Positions 11,430 through 21,952 of a DNA stretch of 60,000 bases are shown one piece after another. This DNA is from Polytrichum commune (taxonomy: Eukaryota; Streptophyta; Polytrichopsida; Polytrichales; Polytrichaceae): positions 11,472,001-11,532,000 of the forward strand of contig OX485803.1 of assembly GCA_950295325.1 (NCBI GenBank), given 5' to 3'. The notes beneath the pieces were generated by a model, which was given only the letters and a program-made list of their open reading frames with translations, had not been told where the DNA came from and ran no database searches. How positions within the stretch are numbered: the first letter of the stretch is position 1; each line of letters opens with the position of its first letter. The translations under genes were made by a program, and so were the position numbers.

Positions 11430-12354
11430 ATGGCCACCCAAATACGGAAACGGATCGCGGACAAGCCGCTAGCCCTCCGCAAGGTGCACGTGGTCACCCC
11501 CACTGGTCGAGAGGAGAACAATAAGTTGGAGGCAGACTTGAGGCGCATGGGTTGCCTCGGATTATGGGAAAAATCTTGGAGAGTGCGCTGTGAGGAGATG
11601 GTAAGGGAGTTAGTCACGGGGGAGGTGGACCACGTTTACGCTTCCACCATCCGGGGCCAACCGGATAGGTGGAATGCGGAATTGTGGAGTCAAATTTACG
11701 GCTTCAAGCAAGGAGGGGAAGGTATGGCCACTAAGAGAGGATTGTACCAGGGACAAATTCTCTCAGAGGCTGGACCCCAAGTATGGATATTTTGTGAAGG
11801 ATTGTAAAGACGAGAGGGAAAGAATGATGTTAGCTTTTCTAGTGCTTATCTTTAGCCCGGAAAAGCCTTATAACATCACTCTTACCCTTGCCACCACCTT
11901 ACTTCTTGTATACTCCGAGAAGAAGGTGCTGGATTGGGGGAGCATCATTGGAGAGTTGGTGCACAAGTTGGCAACCAACACTAAGCGCGGCCAACCTTCC
12001 TACATAAGGCCTTTCCTCTTCCACCTTTACGCACACGAAAACCTACTCACGGACGAAGATGACACCCTATGGACATCGCATCAGTTCATGCGGGAGCTCC
12101 AGACTACCGACTCGGAGCCGGATATGGGCCATGAGGATTCGAAGGAGAAAGACGTGGTGGAGATGGGCGACAAAGAGCGGCCCGTGACCAAGAAGCGGAA
12201 ACTAATGTTGGAAAATCGTGCGACGCGGACCAGGTCCGCCAACAAGCCGGTAGGAGGTGGAACCTCCACCTTTTTCTTGGAGGACAATCCGGTGAACTCC
12301 ATTATCCGCGACTTGGAGGGAGTACGGTCCCGGATTGTGGATTATGAGCTATAA
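11430..12354 (+). pseudogene. Gag-like / mobile-element protein, N-terminal part, frameshifted
   Basis: Two overlapping frames together encode one protein. The first (11430-11807, 125 aa, starts MATQIRKRIADKP) runs RGQPDRWNAELWSQIYGF, then the reading passes to another frame (from about 11710) with FSQRLDPKYGYFVKDCKDER, LTLATTLLLVYSEKKVLDWG and RPFLFHLYAHENLLT, ending TAA at 12352. The overlap shows a frameshift near 11700-11750. GC content and codon use differ from the AT-rich flanks. I recall similar proteins as lineage-specific, transposon-linked families of non-seed plants; no Pfam name is claimed. It could be a gag precursor of a retroelement that lacks pol, or a captured gene. It lies in the cargo of the 10-15.5 kb TIR element. 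Confidence 0.6.
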
Positions 12355-13254
12355 ATGCACCAAGTAGGGGAACTGGTGGGCAACCCGCCGCGGGAGAATT
12401 TGGTTGCCGCAATAAAAGAGGCCATTCAAGATCCGCATCGGTTGCGGGAGCTGGAGCATAAAGTGGACCACCTTACTGCGGAAAAGCGGAAGACCGCGGA
12501 GCGAGTGCGGAAGTTGGAGGCGGAGCGAGAGAAGCTCCTTAAGCAGGTAAAGGATACCACTCTCGCGGTACAAAAGTTGAGTGATATGATAGAAATCCCG
12601 GGGAACGTGTGGTGGAAAGCCAAGATGTTCGACGCGGAATTGAAGAACGCGGGCCACGTTTCCGGGTCGAAAATGGTTACCTTCATCAGGGATCAAGGGA
12701 ATAAGATGGACGCATCTTTGAAAGCAATGAAGGCCCTCATTGCTAGTTGCACGGAGTTGTTTCCCGTTGTAGTTGACTCATCGGAGGAGAGGGAGTCTTC
12801 ATCCGGCTACTTCGACTTGACCCCTCATGACATGGTGGAAATTCAAGGTGTCGCGGTAGAAGGTGGAAACCAACATGCGGAAGAGGTGGACCAGGTGGAG
12901 GATATCACGGCGATCACGGCCCTTCCGGTTTCCACCACTAAGGTGTTAGTTCCCAAGGCCACCCCAGTTTCCGCTGTGGTTGGAGAGGAAACCTTGGGTG
13001 ATTGCCACGTGGCCGAGGTCTCAACTCCAATCCTTGCCACGGACTTCCAAGTCGTTGTCCGGGATCCGCCGCCACTTGCCATTCTTGCTCCGGAATTTCC
13101 GCCGGACAACCCACTATCCGCCCCATTGACACCGGACGTTGCGGAACCGGTGGACCGCGTGGGAGTGATTTCCGCGCCGAATGCTCACAATGTGCAAGTG
13201 GCGCCACCATATGCTCCATTTTTTGCAACGGACCGCCGCGAGGAGCGGAAGTAG
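12355..13254 (+). pseudogene. Gag-like protein, coiled-coil C-terminal part
   Basis: The ATG follows directly on the TAA of the preceding ORF and is in the same frame, so a single stop codon splits one longer protein. Residues about 20-70 are a charged heptad-rich segment (RELEHKVDHLTAEKRKT, ERVRKLEAEREKLLKQV) typical of a coiled coil. The middle is unremarkable and the last 130 residues are Pro/Val/Ala-rich and low in complexity. Length 299 aa, stop TAG at 13252. No zinc knuckle, protease, RT or integrase is found downstream. Stop readthrough is an alternative to decay. Confidence 0.55.
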
Positions 13255-15485
13255 AATAAGAAGGAAGCCAAGTTAAAGAAGCGGAAGGATAAAGAGTAGA
13301 TTTTAGTTAGGATTCCATTTTGGCTTGTTTTGGGCAAGTAGTTAGGTGGCCCCGGATTGTGCGCCTCGTCATTTTCTTTGTTTAGGTTTTGACCTCTCCA
13401 TGAGGTGGATTGTCATGACTGCCACGTGGCCCGCGATTTCTGGTATGGAAACCATGGCATGTGGGTGTTAGTTTGGTTTTTAAAGGGAGAACACTTCGGT
13501 GTTTCTCTCATCATTTTACAATACAAGTGTCATTTTGTTCAATTCGGACCTTATGCTTTACTTCACCTTCGGTTTGAGTTGAGTCTTGAGTACATGTGTA
13601 ATGCAAGTGGTCCCTCTTTTCCGTACTTGAGGTTTCCGAGTTTTCCGCCATTCCCTATCATTGTGTAGGTTAGTTAGGTTAGTATTCCGTGATAGGACAG
13701 GGGCCAGTAATACCCCGAGGTGCGTGTGGTTAAAACGCCCCTGTGTGAGCAGGTGATGGGCGAAGGAATCTTAAGCGCGGAAAGGAGGAAAATATTGGCC
13801 GAGCAAGGGAAAAGAACCCCACCGTGGGGTTGTTGGGCAAGGGAAGTTCTACACACACGGTAGGTTTTTTCCCACTTACTCCGTCCAACTAGGGACCGAC
13901 AATGAGCAGCAGTGGATAGACCTGTCCAATAGTAGGGGGAGAGTTCTGGTTTACGCCTTCCGCTTGCCGTGACCTGGAGGTGGATTACACTGATCAGCAG
14001 TAACGGAATGGTCTAGAACACTCATGCACCTGCCGCGACTGGCGCTTGGTTCCCACCGCGGATGGTAGGCGTGGTAGCCCCATCCCTATGTTAGCCCCGC
14101 CGTCACGGAAATCAACAAACCTTAGGTCCTATCTTGTGTGACCTGTGGAACAACACAAGCTACCCATTGTGAGGATAGAAGCGAAGATGTTGTGTTTCCA
14201 CCTTTCTCGAGGGAGGATTCGGTTTCTGCGTGTGGTATAGTGGAAACTGTGCCATCACGGAAAGCGGATTAGGCTGGTTTTGTATACCCAAAACTTCCTC
14301 CACCTTTCCCCCCGTCAAAGGGGGGTGGCACGCGTCGGATACTTAAGCGGGACACCTTCCCGAGGGAGGGCTGCCCCCTTCGAAACACTAGTCTAAGGGA
14401 GTAGTAGTTAGAAAGAGGAAGTGAAGATAGGGAGACAACCCTAAGAAATCAACTCAAAGTGTAAAATCCTGATGAACAACTACCAAGTCTCTCTGAGCAT
14501 TCTAGCCTAAAACACTAGAATTATGGTCCTTGTGACACGGTCGAAAATCTAGTGGATAGTAGAAATACAGGTCATATCCGCTACCTCTATCGCGGAAACC
14601 TTATCCCGGAAGTCATGACCCGTAATAAGGAATCTTAGAATGGAGTATATATAGTTGTTAAACTATGGATTCGGGACACTGAGTCTATTGTTGTTACTAC
14701 TCTAGGGTGGGAGCTTGTCCATACTTTGTGTTGTGTTCCCTACCTCGGTCCACTACCGGGAAGGCGGAAATTTCCGTGCTATAATTTCCGTCATATCCCG
14801 GATTTCTTAATCCGATTTGTGTTAACTTAGTTTCTGGTGTTTCTTGTGTGTGAGTGTGAGTGAAAGTTTTCCCCCCCTCTGTGTTGTGAACGACCACAGG
14901 TTCTTCGTGGGAACGAACTTGGCGCGGCTGTGACGTTTTACGCGTTTATCAGGTTAATTTAATGAATACGTCACCACCGTGCTACGACAACCTTCAAGAG
15001 GAAAACGCCTTGAAAGGTACCTCTGTGGATGCAAAAACAACCATCTAAACTTTGTAGAGTTCCTCCATAAAGCTACGGCTTCCATTAGTACGTTATCAAG
15101 ATTACCATGAGGATCTTCCATAGACACACTCATAATACATTCTAAATGCTAGCCGTCAATAATGAAATGCAATAATGGAGCAAAGGCTTCGCCTGTCCGC
15201 CATTCACCAAATCGCTACAAGCCTACAACGAACACATGACCCAAACCCTAGGACCAGATGATATCCGGCCTTGGATGAATCAAACCAAATGAAATCCGCT
15301 TATTTCATAATTCATCCGGGTAAAAAATCCTCCTCCTCAAAATGGTTGCCAGTTGAAATCCATTTTTCTTAAAAAAAAACGCACCAGTTTCACATCCTCC
15401 ACTTTCCCAATTCAACCGGACTTTTCACAAAACCAAACCGGCTGCCATTACACTAAATACCGATTCTCCCTAGACATTTGTCAGA
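13255..15485. other. Non-coding part of the inserted cargo
   Basis: No long open frame. At 14901-14935 a phrase ending TTCGTGGGAACGAACTTGGC resembles the GTGGGA-cgA-ctt phrase often seen near LTR ends or 5' leaders of plant retroelements. GCGCGGCTGTGACG at 14929-14942 loosely mirrors TGTCGCGGCCCGC at 11172-11184. This hints that 11172-14942 was a retroelement-type insertion, but no LTR pair was found. Confidence 0.35.
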
Positions 15486-15947
15486 CCATGGAGAAAGACC
15501 ATCTTCCATGATGATCTGACTTCATGGTCCATGGTGTTAAGCGGCCCTAAGTTTGGAGCGATTTAAGAATATTTCATTGTACGGAGTTAGAGCATCCACA
15601 CCGGTCCTCAGCAAGCCGGGACCGGGCTCAGTATTCAGGGGCCGCACCCTGTTCCCACCCACACCGGTGCTCGCCCGGGCCGGACATCGCTTCCTGCCCC
15701 TGAAAAATCTGACCCCCGCTCGTCAACCAAGCGAGTCAGCTTTAGGCCCCTGTACCGTTAATCCTGGGAAATTTGGGGAGGCGTCAGAGTAATTAGCTTC
15801 TAATTTTGTCAATCCCGTCATTCCTGTGGTCCCCGCTGGAATTTTGGTGAGGACTATCGTGACAGGCATCTTCCCTCTCTGTTCTGCTCAGTCGATCCTT
15901 GCGTCGGATCCACTCTGTGTTCCCATTTTGACATCTTCTTCTTGGCT

Positions 15948-16045
15948 GCGATTGCTGCGGTTGATGCGGTTGCTGCGATTCCTGCGATTCCTGCGGTTGC
16001 TGCGATTCCTACGCGGTTGCTGCGATTGGTGCGGTTGCTGCGGTT
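15948..16045 (+). repeat. Subterminal repeat, GCTGCG-ATTCCTGCG units
   Basis: About ten degenerate 9-bp units of the GATTCCTGC / GGTTGCTGC type near the left end of the Harbinger element. Such subterminal repeats are common transposase contact regions; function here is inferred. Confidence 0.7.
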
Positions 16046-17288
16046 GCGTCCTCAATTCTGCACTTCGCCGGAGCAGTCACCGGAGCATTCACCGAGGTTG
16101 CAGTCACCGACGGATCAGTCACCAGGTGTCTATCTCGTCGTCAGGTTTCTTAATTAAGCGCGATTCAATTCATATCGCTAGATGTTTGCGATGATTACAC
16201 ATCCCTTAAGTTAGGAATTGGACAGCAGGCTATGTCCTAAACATCTGCCTCATCCTCTCATTGACACAGATCATGCATTTTCACAACTTCCAAGACATAT
16301 TGTTCCTCCACATCATTCTACAGACAATCTAACTTTGTTCTGTTGCCTCACAAGCTCTTCTTGAGACATAACCTCGGAAACCTCACTTGTGAGTTATCAA
16401 ACTAAGTAACCACTAACTTTGAAAATTAAGAGCCGAAGAGATATCTTGAGTGATAATGCAAGAAAAGACGGGAAATGCAATATAGCACCCACTTAGACAA
16501 GTCTAATTACCGCTGCTTCTTCCGCTAGGGTCGCTTTTCTAATCTCTGGGACGCAGATCTAGGACCCAAGCGTGGCCTGCACAGCCGATCCACCATGCGC
16601 TAATGTGTATTTCATGGCATGGAATTGGAAGTCCGAAATAGTAGGGGAGTGCTCACTTCAAAGTGGAAATGGATGTGTGTCGGATCAACTTATGTTGGTC
16701 CACGGGTTTTGCTCCATATTGAAACATCGATTTTCCAAGTCTCATGAATGAATTCTAGATAGTAACTGCGGCAGTAGAGCCCTCGGTCTCAATCTCCTGC
16801 CAAGTGGAAGGAATGGTCGTGCTAATCATGAGTACAGAGGAATTTTTGTGTCAGAGCTCAGGAGCCGCTCAAATTTTAGCATACGGACAGTCTCCTTATA
16901 AGGTAAATTTGCATTCATGTTTCAGCTAGTCGAAGTGATTTTTGGGTTGGGATTTTGAGGAGTGAGGGTTTAATATGTTGCAATTTGGCAAGAGATTGTT
17001 GAACTCTAGGATGAAGCATTGTTTGCCTTCTGTGTGCGTGTGTACCGCATCTGGGTGGCAACAGTGTGAGGCCACCGTGAATTCTGTTAATCGAGTGTTC
17101 CTTTTCTGATGACCTTCTGATGTGCAAACCCGTAGTCCTTGCTTACTTGCTTGAAGCAGCAGCAGCAACAACATTGTTGGTTAGCAACAGCAGCAGCATA
17201 AGAATCCAGCTCGTCCTCGACCACCGACGTACGTAAGCGAGTCCCCAGAGCCAGCGCTCTCTCGCTCGCAGAAGCTATCACTTGAGCG

Positions 17289-18572
17289 ATGTCTGCTGCA
17301 AGGGCCAATGCGGCAGTGAGGCGTGGCTCTGCCACTCGTGGTCGAGGTGCTGCAACCCGTGGCAGAGGGAATGAGGCAGACGGAGTCACTGCTAGAGGGT
17401 CAAAGGGACAGAATTATGTGCCTGAAGAAGAACGACAGCTAACCCGAAGTGTGCTTTCAATTTCTCAGGACCCGATTGTAGGCAATCAGCAACGTGCTGC
17501 AGCTTTCTGGGAAAGAATTGGAGCTCACTATGAAGAGCATAGGCCTGTGGGTATGGGTTTTAGAGGTACGCGATCCTTGGAGAGCAAATGGGGTCAAATT
17601 AAACATGATTTGAGCAAGTTTATTGGTGTTTTTCAGCAGGTGCAGGGTCTCCATCCAAGTGGGAGAAGCGCTGCGGATTTGTTGCAAATGTCAAAAGATT
17701 TGTGGAGGACAAAGAGCCAAAAGAATACGGACTTCATGTTTGAGCATTGTTGGTTGCTTGTGAAGGATTTTCCAAGGTGGGCTGATGGGTGGAGTACGGG
17801 AAAGCAAGTCACTCCTCAGAAGCGGCGTGGGAATTCATCTCAGCAAGAGTCTAGCGAAGCTGGTGAATCTGGCTCTATCATTGAAAAATCCCTTGAGGTC
17901 GATGATATGGCAGGTGCAAGGGTGCGCCCCTCTGGATGCAAGGCCGCCAAGGAGAAGCAAAGGAATGAAAAATTTAAAGAAGGAGCAGGTTATGCCCAGG
18001 CAGCCGCACAACAAATCATGGCAGAGGCCACTGTCCGAAAGGTGGCGCAGATGGAAGAGCATAACAACATCATGCTCATGACATTGCCCTCTAGAATCGA
18101 CTCACCCGAAGCACAAGAGTACCTACGCCTCAGGCAAACAGAGGAGTTGAAAAAATTGAGAAAAAGGCTGGCAGAGGAAGAACGTTTGGAGCAGGAGGAG
18201 GAGGCGGAGAAAATCCGAGTCGCCGAACAGGCAAGGGCAGCGCGAGAGGCTTCCCTCAATGAGAGCCGGCAGCAGCTCTACCCCTCGCAGGAGTTCGGCC
18301 AGGAAGGCGATCAGTACGGAGACGACCAGGAGGACGAACAGTACCACGAAGATGAAGTCGGCTGGGAGCTTGGTCAATCTTCATCGCAAAGGAAGCGTTC
18401 GAAATTTACTGATCACTCACCTCACTTTACTGAGAGTGTGCCACGATGGAATTTAGGATGCAACCTGAATCTAGAGAGTGCAAATGAACATGAAATGGGA
18501 CAGGCACATGTAGACACAGGAGAAGACAATGTTGACATAGGACTTTCAATCTTCAACCCTTACAGAGAGTGA
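17289..18572 (+). CDS. Harbinger ORF1, SANT/NAM-associated DNA-binding protein
   Basis: 427 aa. In PIF/Harbinger elements ORF1 binds DNA, brings the transposase into the nucleus and is required with it for excision. The N-terminus is basic and Arg-Gly rich (TRGRGAATRGRGNEADG). Residues about 35-150 form the Myb/SANT-like trihelix region (EEERQLTRSVLSISQDPIVG, then FWERIGAHY and SLESKWGQIKHDLSKFIG). Around residue 215 comes the RPSGCKAAKEKQRNEKF segment typical of NAM-associated C-terminal domains. Residues about 275-330 are a Glu/Arg/Leu-rich coiled coil (LRKRLAEEERLEQEEEAEKI), followed by an acidic tail. The ATG chosen begins MSAARANAAVRRG. The gene is convergent with the transposase, 86 bp apart. 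No interruptions. Confidence 0.9.
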   Translation: MSAARANAAVRRGSATRGRGAATRGRGNEADGVTARGSKGQNYVPEEERQLTRSVLSISQDPIVGNQQRAAAFWERIGAHYEEHRPVGMGFRGTRSLESKWGQIKHDLSKFIGVFQQVQGLHPSGRSAADLLQMSKDLWRTKSQKNTDFMFEHCWLLVKDFPRWADGWSTGKQVTPQKRRGNSSQQESSEAGESGSIIEKSLEVDDMAGARVRPSGCKAAKEKQRNEKFKEGAGYAQAAAQQIMAEATVRKVAQMEEHNNIMLMTLPSRIDSPEAQEYLRLRQTEELKKLRKRLAEEERLEQEEEAEKIRVAEQARAAREASLNESRQQLYPSQEFGQEGDQYGDDQEDEQYHEDEVGWELGQSSSQRKRSKFTDHSPHFTESVPRWNLGCNLNLESANEHEMGQAHVDTGEDNVDIGLSIFNPYRE

Positions 18573-18658
18573 TAATCAACAGGGAGTGCAGGAAGTAGAA
18601 AATGACAACATGAGACTTGCATTGAACAAAAAAATTTACATGTGATAATGAAATACAA

Positions 18659-19954
18659 CTAGGCAAGTGTGGCCCCTTTCAATTTCCATAAGTGCTCAAT
18701 GAGGTCACCTCGCAGAGAGAAATGTGTGTCAGAATTCTCTATGGCTATAGTACTTGACACCAGATTGTCAAATGTCAATCCCCGCTCTACCGGCATTGCA
18801 TCATCCATCAACTCTGGAATCAAATCTTCTAACCCCTCCACATCCCTCTCATCATCTAGTATCATATTATGTAGAATGCAACATGCATACATGATGTCAT
18901 AAACAACATCCATGCTCCAAAAACGGCAGGGATTTTTGATGATTGCAAATCGTGCCTGAAGGACTCCAAAGCAACGCTCAACATCTTTGCGCACTGCTTC
19001 CTGGCGGGATGCGAAATGGGCTCTCTTTTCATCCTCTGCCAAATGTATGCTTTGTACAAAGCATGACCACTCAGGATATATGCCATCCGTGAGAAGGTAA
19101 AACCGGTCATACTCCTTCCCGTTGATCTCAAAGTGGTGGTCACGAGCCACACTAGTGAGCATATTGTGAATGAGAGGAGAACGATCCAATACATTCAGAT
19201 CGTTGTTGGAACCAGGGAGCCCAAAAAAAACATGCCAAATGTGCAAGTCTTTATCAGCTATGGCCTCAAGAATAATGGATTTCTTCCCATTCCTATCCCC
19301 GTAATCCCCCTGCCACGCCACGGGACAGTTTTTCCACTCGTAGTGCATACAATCCAGGGAAGCAAACATTCCAGGAAAGCCACGATCACGATTAATAGCA
19401 AATTGCCTCTCAAAATCATCTTGATTGGGTTGCCGTAAGTGATGAGCCTCGTACTCCTCCCTAATGGCAACACAAAATCTCTTCAATGACTCCATCGCTG
19501 TCGCCTCACTTGTGCGACAATACTCATCAGTGGCATCAGCACAAAGCCCGTACCCTAGCATTCGAAGAGCAGAGGTAATTTTTTGGTGAGGAGATAGGCC
19601 CAAAACACCAGCGGCATCACACCTTTGAACAAAGTATGAATCTCTCCTGCAAACATCCTCCAAAATGCTCAAAAAAAGGGAACGCCTCATTCGATATCGC
19701 CGTCGAAATGAACGGGCCCCATAAACCGGGGTAGGAGAGAAATAGTCGCTCATCATACGGAGGTGCATTGACAGCCTATCTCTATCAACGTTTGGAGCTT
19801 TCCCCAATCGAGAACCTCTAGATGTTGCACCAAACAACTCCTCATCCCTATCTTCACCCAAACCCAACACTACACTACCAATGAACTCACTCTCCTCTTC
19901 ATCATCCATTATTGCGGCCCAACCAGCTTGCATCTGCTCCCTCCAGGCGTCCAT
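18659..19954 (-). CDS. PIF/Harbinger DDE transposase (ORF2)
   Basis: 431 aa from the Met at 19952-19954 (MDAWREQMQAGW). The frame stays open upstream only through an A-run that would encode poly-Phe, so this start is preferred. Family: plant PIF/Harbinger transposase (DDE_Tnp_4 / plant transposon protein type), which cuts element ends and inserts at TWA. The catalytic triad is visible: D201 in FASLDCMHYEW, D290 in YLLTDGIYPEW and E326 in RKDVERCFGVLQARF, giving the usual DD35E spacing. GDYGDRNGKKSIILEAIAD and FFGLPGSNNDLNVLDRSPL are the other family signatures. An N-terminal helix-turn-helix-like stretch covers about residues 88-145. Length and integrity are those of an active enzyme. Confidence 0.95.
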   Translation of the reverse strand: MDAWREQMQAGWAAIMDDEEESEFIGSVVLGLGEDRDEELFGATSRGSRLGKAPNVDRDRLSMHLRMMSDYFSPTPVYGARSFRRRYRMRRSLFLSILEDVCRRDSYFVQRCDAAGVLGLSPHQKITSALRMLGYGLCADATDEYCRTSEATAMESLKRFCVAIREEYEAHHLRQPNQDDFERQFAINRDRGFPGMFASLDCMHYEWKNCPVAWQGDYGDRNGKKSIILEAIADKDLHIWHVFFGLPGSNNDLNVLDRSPLIHNMLTSVARDHHFEINGKEYDRFYLLTDGIYPEWSCFVQSIHLAEDEKRAHFASRQEAVRKDVERCFGVLQARFAIIKNPCRFWSMDVVYDIMYACCILHNMILDDERDVEGLEDLIPELMDDAMPVERGLTFDNLVSSTIAIENSDTHFSLRGDLIEHLWKLKGATLA

Positions 19955-20424
19955 CTTGTAAAAACTCCCCACCGAACAACAAGCGAAGAGCAAAAAAAAA
20001 AAAAAAAAGGCCCAAAAAACTTCAGCCACAGTTCTGTGCTGGAGAACTGCGAGGAGGTTGCTGATTTGAAGTGGTGGACACCGAGTTCAGAGTTCAGCAA
20101 GTGATGCACACTTGACTTCAAAGTTGGATTCAGAATGCTCTTCAGTAATGTGGATACGACACCCTAAGCATTCTTCCAAAAAATAATCAACCTGTGTCAA
20201 ACCAGAGAGCTGCCGACTGTAGTGGGATTCGGAGCTGCACGCTGACCCTGAAACCCCAGTCACTCAAAACTCTGTTCCCCGATTCGAGGTCTTGGTTTTC
20301 ATTGTTCAGTGATGGTGGTGGAGCTTGGAATCCTTCCGCAACGTGACCCCTCGATGCTCAATAGTAGGAGTATCAATCATGGAAAGCATGCCGCAAGCGT
20401 GGAGGGCGTGGAGGTCGAACCAAT

Positions 20425-20600
20425 GTTGTGCAAGTTGCGAAGTGCTCCGAAGTGCTGTCAACTTGCGAAGTGCTCCGAAAAGCTGTCAGCCTGCGAAGTG
20501 CTCCGAAGTGTTCCGAAGCACGAGAACTCGCAGAACTCGTGAGAACTCCGAAGTGTTCCGAAGCGCGAGAACAGGCGAACTCCGAAGCGCTCCGATACTG
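20425..20600 (+). repeat. Subterminal tandem repeats, GCGAAGTGCTCCGAA type
   Basis: Six or more degenerate copies of TGCGAAGTGCTCCGAAGTG, 17-35 bp apart, near the right end of the Harbinger element. Confidence 0.85.
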
Positions 20601-20760
20601 TGGGCTCGACAAAGGCCACGTGGCCGCGGTGGAGGTCGGAGCGTCAGGGTAGTGAGGACCGGTGGGGGCCTGGTACTGTGGGCCGGAATATGAGGAGTTT
20701 GGGGGCCTGTACACACTTCACCGGGTCCCGGCTTGCTGAGGACCGGTGTGGATGCTCTTA

Positions 20761-21836
20761 GGTCTGAGTTGAGTCACCAAGGTCGAGGTTGCAGTGGTGG
20801 TTGGCAACTTTTTGCCAACTGCCATCTCGAACCACGAAGTCAAATGTGGATGCAGGAATGCACTGAAGAGAAATCAGAATGAGGAGTGCAAGTTGTCGCA
20901 TCCAGTTGGATCGTGCCCCGTGCAGCAAAGCAGTTTAATGCACGAATGTGTTTAAAACATGTGAGTGAGTTTGGGTTGTGTGTGAGTCTGCCAATCAAGC
21001 ATCGGATGTGTTCCTCAATATAAAATGCTATCTTAAATATGTAATTTCTAGCACAGAATGAAAGAATTTCATGACAACGGTACGCTGATTGATGACGTAC
21101 ATGCTGCAGATGTTTCAGTGATGAAACAGTTCATATATATACTTCTGGTTGTAACTTAAACAAACGAAGTCAACAGATGGGGACGCACTGCCCATGTGTA
21201 GGTAGTCAGAAGGTGATCAATGTGAAATGAAATATAATAAATTGCAAATGTGAGAAGATTGCAACTTATCAACTTAGTTTGAAGAGTTACTTATTCCAAG
21301 AATTCTTGTTCAACTGCAGTGACGAATGAATCTCAGAGTCAGAGATCATTGTGGGTAGAGGTCTGTTTTTGTTATTCAATGGATAAGTTAGTAAAATACA
21401 GTTCCGATCTGTTAAAGTGAACTGGTGAAAAGCTCAACATTTGGCACCATGAGGATTTTTTTATCCAACGTGAAGAGTAAAGAGCTGTACTAAGTTGCTA
21501 TTGCTATGCATGCATGTGGAGGCTAGGGGTTGAGTGAATTGTTAAGAGGTGCCGTCGGATTGCAATTGTTCCCTCTTGCCTGATGGTCACGGGATATTGA
21601 GTTAGGTGTTTTTCTGCCTAACAATTAATAAAGATTCGATGGACAAAGACACTTGCATCCCAAAGGTTGACACAATGCCATATTAGAAAGTTAACGGGTG
21701 TTGGAGTAGAAAAAGCATGTTGTCATTGAAAAGGTTGACTACATTGTGAATCCTAGAGGTTGATTCACATTGAGAACGGGTCCCAAAAAGCTTCGGGTCC
21801 AAAACTTCCCAAAAATGGAGTTTAGTTTTCGAATTT
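20761..21836. other. Intergenic, no gene seen
   Basis: Right flank of the Harbinger element. No coding frame, array or TIR is clear. Confidence 0.5.
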
Positions 21837-21952
21837 CCCAAATATCGTTGCTCCCAACTCTCGACGTAGTTTGGGAAACTCAAAATGAGGTTTCTCAAAC
21901 TACCTACGAGTACTTTTTTAAGTCGAGAGTTGGGAGTAGTGATATTTGGGTG
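21837..21952. repeat. 115-bp hairpin, miRNA-precursor-like
   Basis: The arm CCCAAATATCGTTGCTCCCA continuing ACTCTCGAC pairs with its inverse at 21922-21950 with 3 mismatches in 29 bp. A second inner stem (GTAGTTTGGGAAACTC with its inverse at about 21890-21906) leaves a small loop. It could be a plant-type miRNA precursor or a small MITE core. Confidence 0.75.

Larger units (their letters stand above)
10093..15548. mobile_element. Large TIR element (about 5.45 kb) with internal cargo
   Basis: The left end AGGGTTGTTTACACCATGGA continuing CCATGAAGTC is inverted at 15515-15548 (ending TTAAGCGGCCCT). The leftmost 510 bp and the rightmost 60 bp match the 1.08-kb element at 25392-26474, so this is the same family with about 4.9 kb inserted (roughly 10605-15485). 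The ends match the GGGCC-CTT-ACACTA consensus. The flanks do not give a clean target duplication (TAAA left, TAAG right after CCC). It ends 41 bp before the Harbinger element at 15590. No transposase is inside, only the gag-like ORFs at 11430-13254. Confidence 0.7.
15590..20757. mobile_element. Complete PIF/Harbinger DNA transposon (5168 bp)
   Basis: Left end GAGCATCCACACCGGTCCTC through GGGACC (15590-15623) is perfectly inverted at 20724-20757, giving 34-bp TIRs with no mismatch. The target duplication TTA is intact on both sides (15587-15589, 20758-20760). Inside are the two genes an autonomous Harbinger needs, arranged tail to tail: ORF1 on plus (17289-18572) and transposase on minus (18659-19954). 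Subterminal repeats occur on both sides (15948-16040 and 20430-20600). Both ORFs are uninterrupted, so the copy is young and may still be active. Confidence 0.96.

Noticed and set aside
11172-14942. TIR or LTR pair around the gag-like ORFs
   Set aside because: The GC-rich ends match loosely (about 10 of 16) and no flanking duplication is seen; mentioned only as a hint.
15826-16194. Leu/Arg-rich 122-aa open frame
   Set aside because: Translation of the 9-bp subterminal repeats of the Harbinger element, not a protein gene.
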